A stretch of 5,066 nt of DNA from Desulfuromonas sp964536375 (GTDB lineage: Bacteria > Desulfobacterota > Desulfuromonadia > Desulfuromonadales > Desulfuromonadaceae): NCBI GenBank assembly GCA_964536375.1, contig CAZHXF010000086.1:1-5066 (forward strand), read 5' to 3'. This document shows, in pieces, positions 1-5,066 of this stretch. The position numbers and the translations under genes are program-made. Below the pieces are notes generated by a model. It saw only the letters and a program-made list of their open reading frames with translations. It ran no database searches and was not told the DNA's origin. The first letter of the stretch is position 1. Each line of letters opens with the position of its first letter.

Positions 1-41
1 AAAATTGATCACATTCCACAACCCTAAACAAAATTCAAAAA
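1..41. other. AT-rich intergenic end, no gene seen
   Basis: These bases follow the stop codon of the FlhB-like gene and run to the window edge. I find no hairpin with a T run, no convincing promoter and no supportable start of a further gene. Confidence 0.6.
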
Positions 42-317
42 TCACTTTTTATGTTTGTTATTAACGCGATAAACAAAAGACAACACTTCAGCCACTGCCT
101 GATATAATTCTACCGGAATTTCTGTTCCCACCGGCACCTTGGCCAGCACCTCGGCTAAATTGGCATCCTGAGTAATTTCCAACCCGGCTTCGCGGGCAAT
201 TTTAATAATCTGCTCCGCCATCTTACCCTGACCACTTGCCACCACCAGCGGAGCATCGCCACGTTCACGATCATAGGTGATGGCTATGGCTTTTTTAGGC
301 ACTTCTGCATCAACCAT
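42..317 (-). CDS. FlhB C-terminal-domain homologue (FhlB type), export switch protein
   Basis: This 91-residue protein matches only the cytoplasmic C-terminal part of FlhB/YscU (EscU/YscU/HrcU family). Residues 8-85 read KKAIAITYDRERGDAPLVVASGQGKMAEQIIKIAREAGLEITQDANLAEVL, then VPVGTEIPVELYQAVAEVLSFVYRV, the segment that follows the NPTH self-cleavage site in FlhB. NPTH itself and all transmembrane helices are absent, so the product is soluble and resembles the C-terminal fragment left after FlhB cleaves itself. Known relatives (FhlB, YlqH) are thought to substitute for or assist this FlhB fragment at the export gate. The ATG at 317 is three bases after the fliK stop, with only a weak GGGTG upstream, so translation probably depends on fliK. 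The complete domain argues against a degraded full-length flhB. Confidence 0.93.
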   Translation of the reverse strand: MVDAEVPKKAIAITYDRERGDAPLVVASGQGKMAEQIIKIAREAGLEITQDANLAEVLAKVPVGTEIPVELYQAVAEVLSFVYRVNNKHKK

Positions 318-320
318 AAT

Positions 321-1913
321 TTACACCCGCGCATCAAAGAGTGACGTGTCATCTTCTGCTTGCTGTAGCGTCTGCAGGCGGCGCAGCAGCTCCAGCGCTG
401 GATCCTTAGCCCCAGTTGTTACCTGCACCGAGCCAAGATGAAAATCCTGCAAACCCTGGCGCAATTCGTCAATATGCTGGCGCACTATAGCTACACTGGC
501 ATCATCCGCGCAAAGGATACGGACAAAGAGTTGCTGCTGTTCAAACAACAGGTTAGCTTGGATTGGTCCAAGTTCGACCATACTCAGATTAACTGAAACC
601 AGATAGCTGTCTACTGAGGATTCTTTACCATCAGCACTTTCCTGCTGTGATTGCTGTTCAAACAGCACGTAGCCTTGTTCCAAAAACTCGAATGGCAACG
701 GCAAAAACAACACTCCCTCCTGCGCCAGACGCAAGCGGCACAATTGCAAAGCCTCCAGCTGATGCGTCATGCTGGCGGCCTGTTCTCGCACCGCACCCAC
801 AATGTTACCATTTTCACGCAAGGCGCTCATCATCCCTTTTAACCCCACATTAGACTGCGCGGTCTGCTGTTGCGCGGACAAAAACTCAAAGTCCAAACCC
901 AGCATTCGCGCCATATTTACTACTAACTTTTCGTTGGGGCTATTCATAGCACTGGTCAACCCGGTCGCAAGTTGTTGCAACTGTTGCCATTGCGGCGCAG
1001 ATAATGCTGCTGCCAGTGGCTGTTTTGTGGTGTCCAAAGCGGCGGCAGTCAATACTGCGCCAGCAGGCAAAGGTGCTAGTTTCGCACCAACAGCACTTAC
1101 AGTTGCGCTTATTTTACCTTCTCCCTTAACTGAAGTTGGAACAACAGTAGGATTGCTTGTGTCGTTGCACGCCGTGGCTAACACCCTGGGTGTGTTTGCT
1201 GCAGGGGCAACCGGAGCGGCTTGCCCCGCTTCAGGCGTTGCAACTGCAGCAGTTGCAGCATTAACAGCATTGTTTACCATCAGATTGCTCGGATTCGTGA
1301 CCGCAGGCTGACTAGTTGTGGTAGCGCCAGCAGGTGCAGAGGTAGAGCCCGCACCAGACGCTATAATCTGTATAGTTGCGGCAACTGCTGGTGTTGAAGC
1401 TGATCCATTTGAGGGAACTACTGATGGAGCCGTTATCGGCAAGGTTGTCATTGTGGAATTTGCCGGCGCTGTGAGACTTGTCGGCGCAGCGAGTGTACTT
1501 GTGGTTGTCGAACTAGGCATTGGCGTATTGGCAGTTGGCGCAAGTAACAGCGCTCGCTGTTGCAGCAATTGATTAAGCTTATTGCCTAACTCGCTGGGAT
1601 GGTCAAAAACATGCACCAAGCGCAACAAAACTGGGTCAGCATTGTCGGCAACAATCTGCAATTTAAGTTGCGGGTCGGTTGATAGAACTTGAAGGTTTAA
1701 TTTCTGCCCACTGAGCAACGGTTGTTCTGTTTGCGCTGCCACATTCTCACCGGCAAAATTGAGTACGACATCACCTGTGCCACCGGTAACAACAGTGGCC
1801 TGCAAAAATTGTTGCGGTAGCAGATTATGCTGCACTGCCCCATCAACACTTTTCACTGGGTTAATTGCTTTAATATTATATATATGTGGCGGGATGGGCG
1901 CGATTATATCCAT
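321..1913 (-). CDS. fliK: Flagellar hook-length control protein FliK family
   Basis: FliK is an exported molecular ruler that ends hook growth by switching the FlhB export gate from rod/hook to filament substrates. This 530-residue protein has the family layout. Residues 1-115 are an N-terminal region with a hydrophobic beta segment (LLSGQKLNLQVLSTDPQLKLQIV). Residues 120-290 are a low-complexity Ala/Thr/Pro/Ser linker, as in FliK rulers. Residues 300-390 are mainly helical and Gln-rich. Residues 395-515 hold the Flg_hook C-terminal domain, including VNLSMVELGPIQANLLFEQ, LFVRILCADD, HIDELRQGLQDF and LGSVQV, then DPALELLRRL. The ATG at 1913 is the only usable start: the frame is open upstream to a stop at 1967-1965 but contains no ATG, GTG or TTG. 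No Shine-Dalgarno precedes it. The neighbouring FlhB-domain gene, three bases downstream, supports a role in substrate switching. It could be a second, accessory FliK rather than the only one. Confidence 0.93.
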   Translation of the reverse strand: MDIIAPIPPHIYNIKAINPVKSVDGAVQHNLLPQQFLQATVVTGGTGDVVLNFAGENVAAQTEQPLLSGQKLNLQVLSTDPQLKLQIVADNADPVLLRLVHVFDHPSELGNKLNQLLQQRALLLAPTANTPMPSSTTTSTLAAPTSLTAPANSTMTTLPITAPSVVPSNGSASTPAVAATIQIIASGAGSTSAPAGATTTSQPAVTNPSNLMVNNAVNAATAAVATPEAGQAAPVAPAANTPRVLATACNDTSNPTVVPTSVKGEGKISATVSAVGAKLAPLPAGAVLTAAALDTTKQPLAAALSAPQWQQLQQLATGLTSAMNSPNEKLVVNMARMLGLDFEFLSAQQQTAQSNVGLKGMMSALRENGNIVGAVREQAASMTHQLEALQLCRLRLAQEGVLFLPLPFEFLEQGYVLFEQQSQQESADGKESSVDSYLVSVNLSMVELGPIQANLLFEQQQLFVRILCADDASVAIVRQHIDELRQGLQDFHLGSVQVTTGAKDPALELLRRLQTLQQAEDDTSLFDARV

Positions 1914-1934
1914 AGAGGTTAATCGACAGTGGGG

Positions 1935-1950
1935 AGCTAAAGCTTTAGCT
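1935..1950. repeat. 16-bp perfect palindrome at the predicted fliK transcription start
   Basis: AGCTAAAGCTTTAGCT is its own reverse complement over all 16 bases; the match stops outside them. It begins within a few bases of the start point predicted from the TGATATAAT box and ends 21 bases before the fliK ATG. It could be an operator for a dimeric regulator, or in RNA a hairpin with a 6-bp stem and AGCU loop at the 5' end of the leader. No regulator is identified. Confidence 0.6.
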
Positions 1951-1958
1951 GTAGCAGA

Positions 1959-1967
1959 ATTATATCA
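1959..1967 (-). promoter_or_regulatory. Extended -10 promoter upstream of fliK
   Basis: The minus strand reads TGATATAAT, a perfect housekeeping-sigma -10 hexamer with the TG of an extended -10, which lessens the need for a -35. No good -35 is seen 16-18 bases upstream (CAAAGC at 17). Transcription would begin about seven bases downstream, near 1951-1953, giving a leader of about 40 bases before the fliK ATG. It lies in the noncoding gap after the PilZ gene, which fits a promoter for fliK and the FlhB-like gene. No sigma-54 or sigma-28 box was found in this gap. Confidence 0.5.
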
Positions 1968-2000
1968 AAAAGGTAAATTATGCTTTGGTGTGGGATTTAC

Positions 2001-2666
2001 TCAAAAACCGGCTATCTGCACCTTGGTGCGCAACTGTAAACGCTGCTGCGCCAAACAGAAGGAGATAAGTCGGTCCAGCACATCTGGTTCAATCTTGAAA
2101 AAACGCAGCGCAATTTCATAGCCACCACGCAATTTATCATCCACACGCACTACCAGACCGGTGAACGTGATATTTTCTGCATCAGGAATAAACAGCTCCA
2201 GCTGATATGTATCACCAAGAGAAATACGTTCCGCAGCAATCATTAGCATACCACTACCACTAACATTGATACTAGTCGTTTGCACCAATGGAGACTCTTG
2301 AGCAGACATGGTCTCTTTGCTATACATCACCTTAACGGCGGTGTTAACCCGAAAATATTCACGCTGCTGCGAGTAAGCAAAAGACTCCATACCGAGGACG
2401 CGCAACACCCGTGTATTGATAATCTCATCCACATGAGCATACATAGAAACTGTACCAGCACGGGTATCTAAAGATAAGAGAAGCTTACCACCGTTGCGAA
2501 TCAACTCGGTGGGCAATTCATCCGGACGGAATTTAAGCTCTAGATAAGGCGATGCAATAATACGCGCCACCGCTTCCAGACGCACCTTGGCACCATCTTC
2601 TTTTATAATAAAAACACGTAATAGTGTTGGTTTATCTAAATATCTAAAAAGAGCAAAGTCTACCAA
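2001..2666 (-). CDS. PilZ-domain protein, YcgR-like candidate c-di-GMP receptor
   Basis: The protein has 221 residues and two regions. Residues 1-98 form a beta-rich N-terminal domain of YcgR/PilZN type (RLEAVARIIASPYLELKFRPDELP, then LLLSLDTRAGTVSMYAHVDEI). Residues 100-205 form the PilZ domain. Both cyclic-di-GMP-binding motifs are intact: RxxxR as R102-E-Y-F-R106, and NxSxxG as N134-V-S-G-S-G139. Ligand binding is therefore expected. No membrane segment or signal peptide is seen, so it should be cytosolic. YcgR-type proteins act on the motor or stator as c-di-GMP brakes; whether this one does so, or instead affects export or assembly, is not shown by the sequence. The start is TTG at 2666. 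A stop codon lies in frame at 2678-2676, no ATG occurs until residue 75, and an AGGAG sits six bases upstream. It lies 60 bases after the chaperone gene and 87 bases before fliK. Confidence 0.93.
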   Translation of the reverse strand: MVDFALFRYLDKPTLLRVFIIKEDGAKVRLEAVARIIASPYLELKFRPDELPTELIRNGGKLLLSLDTRAGTVSMYAHVDEIINTRVLRVLGMESFAYSQQREYFRVNTAVKVMYSKETMSAQESPLVQTTSINVSGSGMLMIAAERISLGDTYQLELFIPDAENITFTGLVVRVDDKLRGGYEIALRFFKIEPDVLDRLISFCLAQQRLQLRTKVQIAGF

Positions 2667-2672
2667 CCCAGG

Positions 2673-2677
2673 CTCCT
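2673..2677 (-). promoter_or_regulatory. Ribosome-binding site that fixes the TTG start of the PilZ gene
   Basis: AGGAG on the minus strand ends six bases before the TTG at 2666. An in-frame stop at 2678-2676 overlaps it, so the reading frame cannot extend further upstream. This settles the TTG as the start. Confidence 0.75.
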
Positions 2678-2714
2678 AACCTAACTGCTATAAATTAAAA
2701 ACATAACCGATAAA

Positions 2715-2751
2715 CAGTTTGCATCATCAAACTGAGGATTTAATAATCCTC
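2715..2751 (-). repeat. Two adjacent perfect hairpins at the end of the FliT-like gene
   Basis: On the minus strand GAGGATT-ATTA-AATCCTC (2751-2734) is followed at once by CAGTTTG-ATGATG-CAAACTG (2734-2715). Each is a perfect 7-bp stem, and they share one base. The first lies in the last codons (RIIKSS) and the second spans the stop codon. Only TTTA follows directly; a T5 run comes about twelve bases later. They could be a weak or factor-assisted terminator, or a 3'-end stabiliser that lowers expression of the PilZ gene. Confidence 0.5.
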
Positions 2752-3155
2752 CCTTGCTTTTGCGCTCCCTGCTTATAGCCACCCAAAACTACACGACCAT
2801 TACGCACCTGATCAAGCTCGTGCGCTAGGACGGCCATCATGCCATCAATGTTAGGTAAAAGCAAACGATTCAATTGCAAGACTTGCCCTATTAAATCAGC
2901 TCGTTGTACATATAGAAGATGGTGGGCTACCGAGTGCTCAGCCTGGTGCAACAACGCCAGCAAACCTTCATCGTGCTGTTGAGCCGCCAGCTGTTGCCCA
3001 TGCAACTGCTGCACTAAAGCAGTCAACGGTGCAGTAGCAGCCAGTGCAGTGGCAATCTTTTCCATTTGACTCAGCACTACTTGGTACAACTCTATTGAGA
3101 CCAACAGACTGCGTTCCAACGATAGAGATATTTTCGGTGCAGCACCCTCAGACAT
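2727..3155 (-). CDS. Small helical flagellar protein, FliT/FlgN-type chaperone candidate
   Basis: I do not recognise this protein with certainty. About 142 residues are predicted almost wholly alpha-helical, with long runs rich in Leu, Gln, Ala and His (for example LTALVQQLHGQQLAAQQHDE), no signal peptide and no membrane segment. It ends in ELDQVRNGRVVLGGYKQG, a Leu-x-Gly-x-x-Tyr style ending often seen in FliT/FlgN-like chaperones. Position supports this reading: it directly follows fliS, where many bacteria keep fliT, whose product escorts FliD. Three in-frame starts compete: TTG at 3164, ATG at 3161 and ATG at 3155. I chose 3155 because the AAGG at 3168-3165 is nine bases from it but only three from the ATG at 3161. 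The AAGG overlaps the fliS stop codon, which implies translational coupling. The last codons form half of a tandem hairpin pair. Confidence 0.85.
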   Translation of the reverse strand: MSEGAAPKISLSLERSLLVSIELYQVVLSQMEKIATALAATAPLTALVQQLHGQQLAAQQHDEGLLALLHQAEHSVAHHLLYVQRADLIGQVLQLNRLLLPNIDGMMAVLAHELDQVRNGRVVLGGYKQGAQKQGRIIKSSV

Positions 3156-3164
3156 AATCATCAA

Positions 3165-3168
3165 CCTT
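3165..3168 (-). promoter_or_regulatory. Ribosome-binding site for the FliT-like gene, overlapping the fliS stop
   Basis: AAGG on the minus strand shares bases with the fliS TAA (3169-3167). It is nine bases from the ATG at 3155, six from the alternative TTG plus ATG context, and only three from the ATG at 3161. The spacing favours 3155 and suggests that ribosomes finishing fliS re-initiate here. Confidence 0.5.
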
Positions 3169-3676
3169 AACCAGCCGCATTCAACGGTCTGTAGTTGGCG
3201 GGCAATTGCGGTTGTGCTCCATAAGGTGATGCAGCAGGTGGTGCCACAAAAGCTTTTGGTGCTGGAGTTGCTGCAGATGCAGCCTTCGCTTGAGGTACTT
3301 TCTCGTTAGCCGCCACTTCAATGGCCTCAACCCAGGTGCCACGCAGATCTACCAGTAGACCTTCGACAACCTTCAGCTTATTAATATCGTCCTTTAAATT
3401 AGCCTTACTAAGCTCATTATTCATAAACGCATACAAAGCATCAAGATTAGCGGCAATTTCGCCACCAATACCATGATCTAAAGTGTTGGCAAACTCGGTG
3501 ATTATTGCCATAGCCCGGCTGACACCGTCGAGCTTCTGCACCCGATTACCATTCTCAATGCCCATGATAGCCTGGCGAGTAAAGCGGATAGCACCATCGT
3601 ACAGCATCACTAATATGCGCTCTGGTGAGGCAGTTAAAATCTGATTTTGTAGATATTGCTTGGCATAGGTATTCAT
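3167..3676 (-). CDS. fliS: Flagellin export chaperone FliS with extended Ala/Pro-rich tail
   Basis: FliS is the cytosolic chaperone that binds the flagellin C-terminal helix, prevents premature polymerisation and delivers flagellin to FlhA. Residues 1-125 match the whole family: YLQNQILTASPERILVMLYDGAIRFTRQA near the N-terminus, the central LDHGIGGEIAANLDALYAFMNNELSKAN, then a final helix LLVDLRGTWVEAIE. The family is usually about 125-145 residues. This one is 169, because residues 126-169 form an Ala/Pro-rich, probably disordered tail (APKAFVAPPAAS, YGAQPQLPANYRP). The ATG at 3676 is one base after the fliD TAA and has a GGGGA purine run about nine bases upstream inside fliD, so it is the clear start. 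No independent promoter is visible. Confidence 0.96.
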   Translation of the reverse strand: MNTYAKQYLQNQILTASPERILVMLYDGAIRFTRQAIMGIENGNRVQKLDGVSRAMAIITEFANTLDHGIGGEIAANLDALYAFMNNELSKANLKDDINKLKVVEGLLVDLRGTWVEAIEVAANEKVPQAKAASAATPAPKAFVAPPAASPYGAQPQLPANYRPLNAAG

Positions 3677-3677
3677 A

Positions 3678-5066
3678 TTAGTTATTCCCCGTCAGCATAT
3701 TAGTTAACATATCCATTTGTTGGGTTAAATAATCGCTCTGAGTATTCATCTCACCAACTAACAACTCCATCGTCGAAAAACGGGCGCGCATCGTCGCTTC
3801 TTTTTTATCGATGAGTGTTTCCATGCGCAACAGTTGATCATCAAGACGATTAACAGCACTATCATAGCTGTCTTTTTTTTCAGCATACATGCCAGAACTA
3901 GCACCAGTCAGATTCAATAAAGTGGTGTTAAAGGTTTTCATCACCCCGTTCACATCACCTTCACCTGCCAGCAAACTAACCACACCATCAAAATCGGACT
4001 CCAACGCCTTATCCAGCGTATCTTCATTGAGATTAATAGAACCATCTCTTTGGGTGGAGATACCCAACTGCGATAACACCTTCATTGAGCCACTAGTTTC
4101 CACAACCGATGACAACATATTCTGCAATTGGCGCTTAACACTATTGACAGTGCTATTACCACGCAATACAGTACTTAAGGACTCTTCAGCACCCTCTGCA
4201 ATCTCTTCATCCGTTGTTGCTGAGGCACCAAACTCATCGTAGCCTGATGAAATCCAATCCATCACCGCATTGTAGCTACTAATAAAGGTGCTGACTTTTT
4301 CTTTCAAAGTGTCAGTGTCAGGTTCAACCGTCATCAAGGTCGTGGCATATTCTACCGTGGCACCTTCCGCCGAGGTAATTTTGCTCACGTCGCTCAGGTG
4401 TAGTGTTACCCCAGCAATAGCACCGCTTATAGTGTTGCTATCACTGACCACCTCAATGCCGTCTACCATTACGATAGCCTGCTGTGCAGGGCGCGGATCA
4501 GCAAAAGTAAAAACAGCAGCACTAGCAGCATCTGTAATTGTAGAACCGGCGGTAAAACTGGTGGTAGCGTCTTGACCTGTCAACACCAGGTGATAGGCAT
4601 TAGCATCCTTGCCATCATTAATGATGGAAGCGTATACCCCGGTAGTCTCGGATAAAGCATTGATCGCTTCGCTTAAGCCTATGAGTGAATTGTTGGTCTC
4701 ATCAAGAGTTATGCTCGCGTCACCAACAGTGAAAGTTCCCGTACCCAGCTCATCAGTTTGTGAATCAATCCCTGTGCTAACCGTTTTTTGTACCTGAGCT
4801 AGCTGCACCACCGCTACGTTATAACTTCCGCTACTGGCACCATCGCTGCTTGCCGTGAAGGCATCGTCCGAGCTCAAATTGATACTACTAGAGCGCACCT
4901 CACTGGTGATATTCATCGAACTCACAGCCTCGCGCAGATCATCGAGACGAGTATCTAATTGCTTGAAGGCTTTAAGGCGTGTCGCTTCAGTCTCTTTTTT
5001 AGCCTCTAAACGATCTAAGGGAGCACGCTCAAGCTCCATCAACCCAGTGACGATGTCATCGGTAGG
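3678..5066 (-). CDS. fliD: Flagellar hook-associated protein 2 (filament cap) FliD, 5'-truncated by window edge
   Basis: FliD forms the oligomeric cap at the filament tip under which exported flagellin folds. The frame is open to the right edge: eight codons (PTDDIVTG) precede the TTG at 5042, and they match the conserved FliD N-terminus (GSGLxxDDIV type). The TTG/ATG pair at 5042/5039 is therefore internal, and roughly 10-20 N-terminal residues lie outside the window. 462 residues are visible. Visible residues 1-100 form the FliD_N region, with a helical ELERAPLDRLEAKK segment and GSYNVAVVQLAQVQ. Residues 190-225 resemble the flagellin-IN type repeat (VDGIEVVSDSNTISGAIAGV). Residues 245-455 form the FliD_C region, with FISSYNAVMDW and, near the end, a heptad-rich helix (SYDSAVNRLDDQLLRMETLIDKKE) followed by MNTQSDYLTQQMDML. 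Length and ending look complete at the C-terminus. The stop is one base before the fliS ATG, so the two are surely co-transcribed. An A8 tract lies near the 3' end. Confidence 0.96.
   Translation of the reverse strand, partial: PTDDIVTGLMELERAPLDRLEAKKETEATRLKAFKQLDTRLDDLREAVSSMNITSEVRSSSINLSSDDAFTASSDGASSGSYNVAVVQLAQVQKTVSTGIDSQTDELGTGTFTVGDASITLDETNNSLIGLSEAINALSETTGVYASIINDGKDANAYHLVLTGQDATTSFTAGSTITDAASAAVFTFADPRPAQQAIVMVDGIEVVSDSNTISGAIAGVTLHLSDVSKITSAEGATVEYATTLMTVEPDTDTLKEKVSTFISSYNAVMDWISSGYDEFGASATTDEEIAEGAEESLSTVLRGNSTVNSVKRQLQNMLSSVVETSGSMKVLSQLGISTQRDGSINLNEDTLDKALESDFDGVVSLLAGEGDVNGVMKTFNTTLLNLTGASSGMYAEKKDSYDSAVNRLDDQLLRMETLIDKKEATMRARFSTMELLVGEMNTQSDYLTQQMDMLTNMLTGNN
3873..3880 (-). 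repeat. A8 homopolymer (slippery) tract in fliD
   Basis: The coding strand reads GAA AAA AAA GAC, so the eight A residues include an in-frame A AAA AAA heptamer. It lies at visible codons 396-398 of fliD, about 66 codons before the stop. Slippage here would remove the C-terminal coiled-coil region. Confidence 0.9.
4612..4627. repeat. 16-bp perfect palindrome inside fliD
   Basis: CCATCATTAATGATGG is its own reverse complement. It encodes the SIINDG stretch of FliD (S from the preceding overlap). In RNA it would fold as a 6-bp stem with a UUAA loop. It may simply be a by-product of the codons used. Confidence 0.6.

Noticed and set aside
1..30. Possible start of a next minus-strand gene (GTG or TTG codons after an AGGG)
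   Set aside because: Only a handful of codons fit before the edge, the spacing is poor and nothing in them is recognisable.
1239..1257. Inverted repeat with 9-bp arms in the fliK linker
   Set aside because: It arises from alternating GCA/GCT alanine and GTT valine codons in low-complexity sequence.
769..1572. Long plus-strand open frames (180 and 84 codons) opposite fliK
   Set aside because: They mirror the Ala/Thr/Pro-rich fliK linker and give Ala/Val/Cys-rich sequences with no domain. fliK on the other strand is clearly the real gene.
1875..1908. Two further TATAAT hexamers on the minus strand inside the first codons of fliK (1908-1903 and 1880-1875)
   Set aside because: They fall in AT-rich codons after the start, lack a -35 or a correctly placed TG, and would give transcripts without the fliK start.
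1967..2000. Possible terminator after the PilZ gene: GTAAAT/ATTTAC stem followed by T5 on the minus strand
   Set aside because: The stem is only 6 bp, mostly A-T, with a 16-base loop. It is too weak to call without further evidence.
2706..2713. Sigma-28-like -10 (ACCGATAA) on the plus strand between the PilZ and FliT-like genes
   Set aside because: No TAAA-like -35 lies at the right spacing (the nearest is 11 bases away), and it would point antisense into the chaperone gene with no gene downstream.
3326..3341. Sigma-54-like box TGGCACC-N4-TTGA on the minus strand inside fliS
   Set aside because: The essential -12 GC is changed to GA, and the bases encode the conserved RGTWVEA segment of FliS, which explains them.
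3889..4797. Plus-strand open frames opposite fliD
   Set aside because: They are low-information Ser/Val-rich shadows of a clearly conserved fliD, with no recognisable domain.
5040..5042. TTG/ATG at the right edge as the true start of fliD
   Set aside because: The frame stays open to the edge and the upstream codons match the conserved FliD N-terminus, so the gene begins outside the window.

Overview
The window is one end of a flagellar operon. All six genes lie on the minus strand and read from right to left: fliD (cut by the right edge), fliS, a small FliT/FlgN-like chaperone candidate, a PilZ-domain protein, a FliK-type hook-length control protein, and a stand-alone FlhB C-terminal-domain protein (FhlB type). 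I see no RNA gene, insertion sequence, CRISPR array or sign of horizontal transfer.

The organism is a Gram-negative-type flagellated bacterium of moderate GC content. The FliD sequence style (an ELERAPLDRLEAKK-like N-terminus and a YNVAVVQLAQVQK motif), the FliK C-terminal domain, and the order fliD-fliS-small chaperone-PilZ-fliK-fhlB recall the Desulfuromonadales and related former Deltaproteobacteria. This is an impression from memory, not a database result.

Layout on the minus strand: fliD (5066 to 3678) is followed by one base, then fliS (3676 to 3167). The FliT-like gene (3155 to 2727) comes next, and its ribosome-binding site overlaps the fliS stop. These three are tightly packed and probably translationally coupled. 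Two back-to-back perfect hairpins sit at the 3' end of the FliT-like gene, followed by a 60-base gap. The PilZ gene (2666 to 2001) starts at a TTG behind an AGGAG. An 87-base gap follows, with a perfect extended -10 promoter (TGATATAAT) and a 16-bp perfect palindrome at its expected start point. Then come fliK (1913 to 321) and, three bases after its stop, the FlhB-like gene (317 to 42). Bases 1-41 are AT-rich and hold nothing I can support.

As a unit, FliD caps the growing filament. FliS and the FliT-like protein are expected to escort flagellin and FliD to the export gate. The PilZ protein could bring in cyclic-di-GMP. FliK and the FlhB C-terminal homologue form a ruler/switch pair of the type III export system. 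The main points for follow-up are the promoter/palindrome in front of the fliK-fhlB pair, the lack of a Shine-Dalgarno at fliK, the Ala/Pro-rich tail on FliS, and the pairing of a FliK with an orphan FlhB domain away from full-length flhB.
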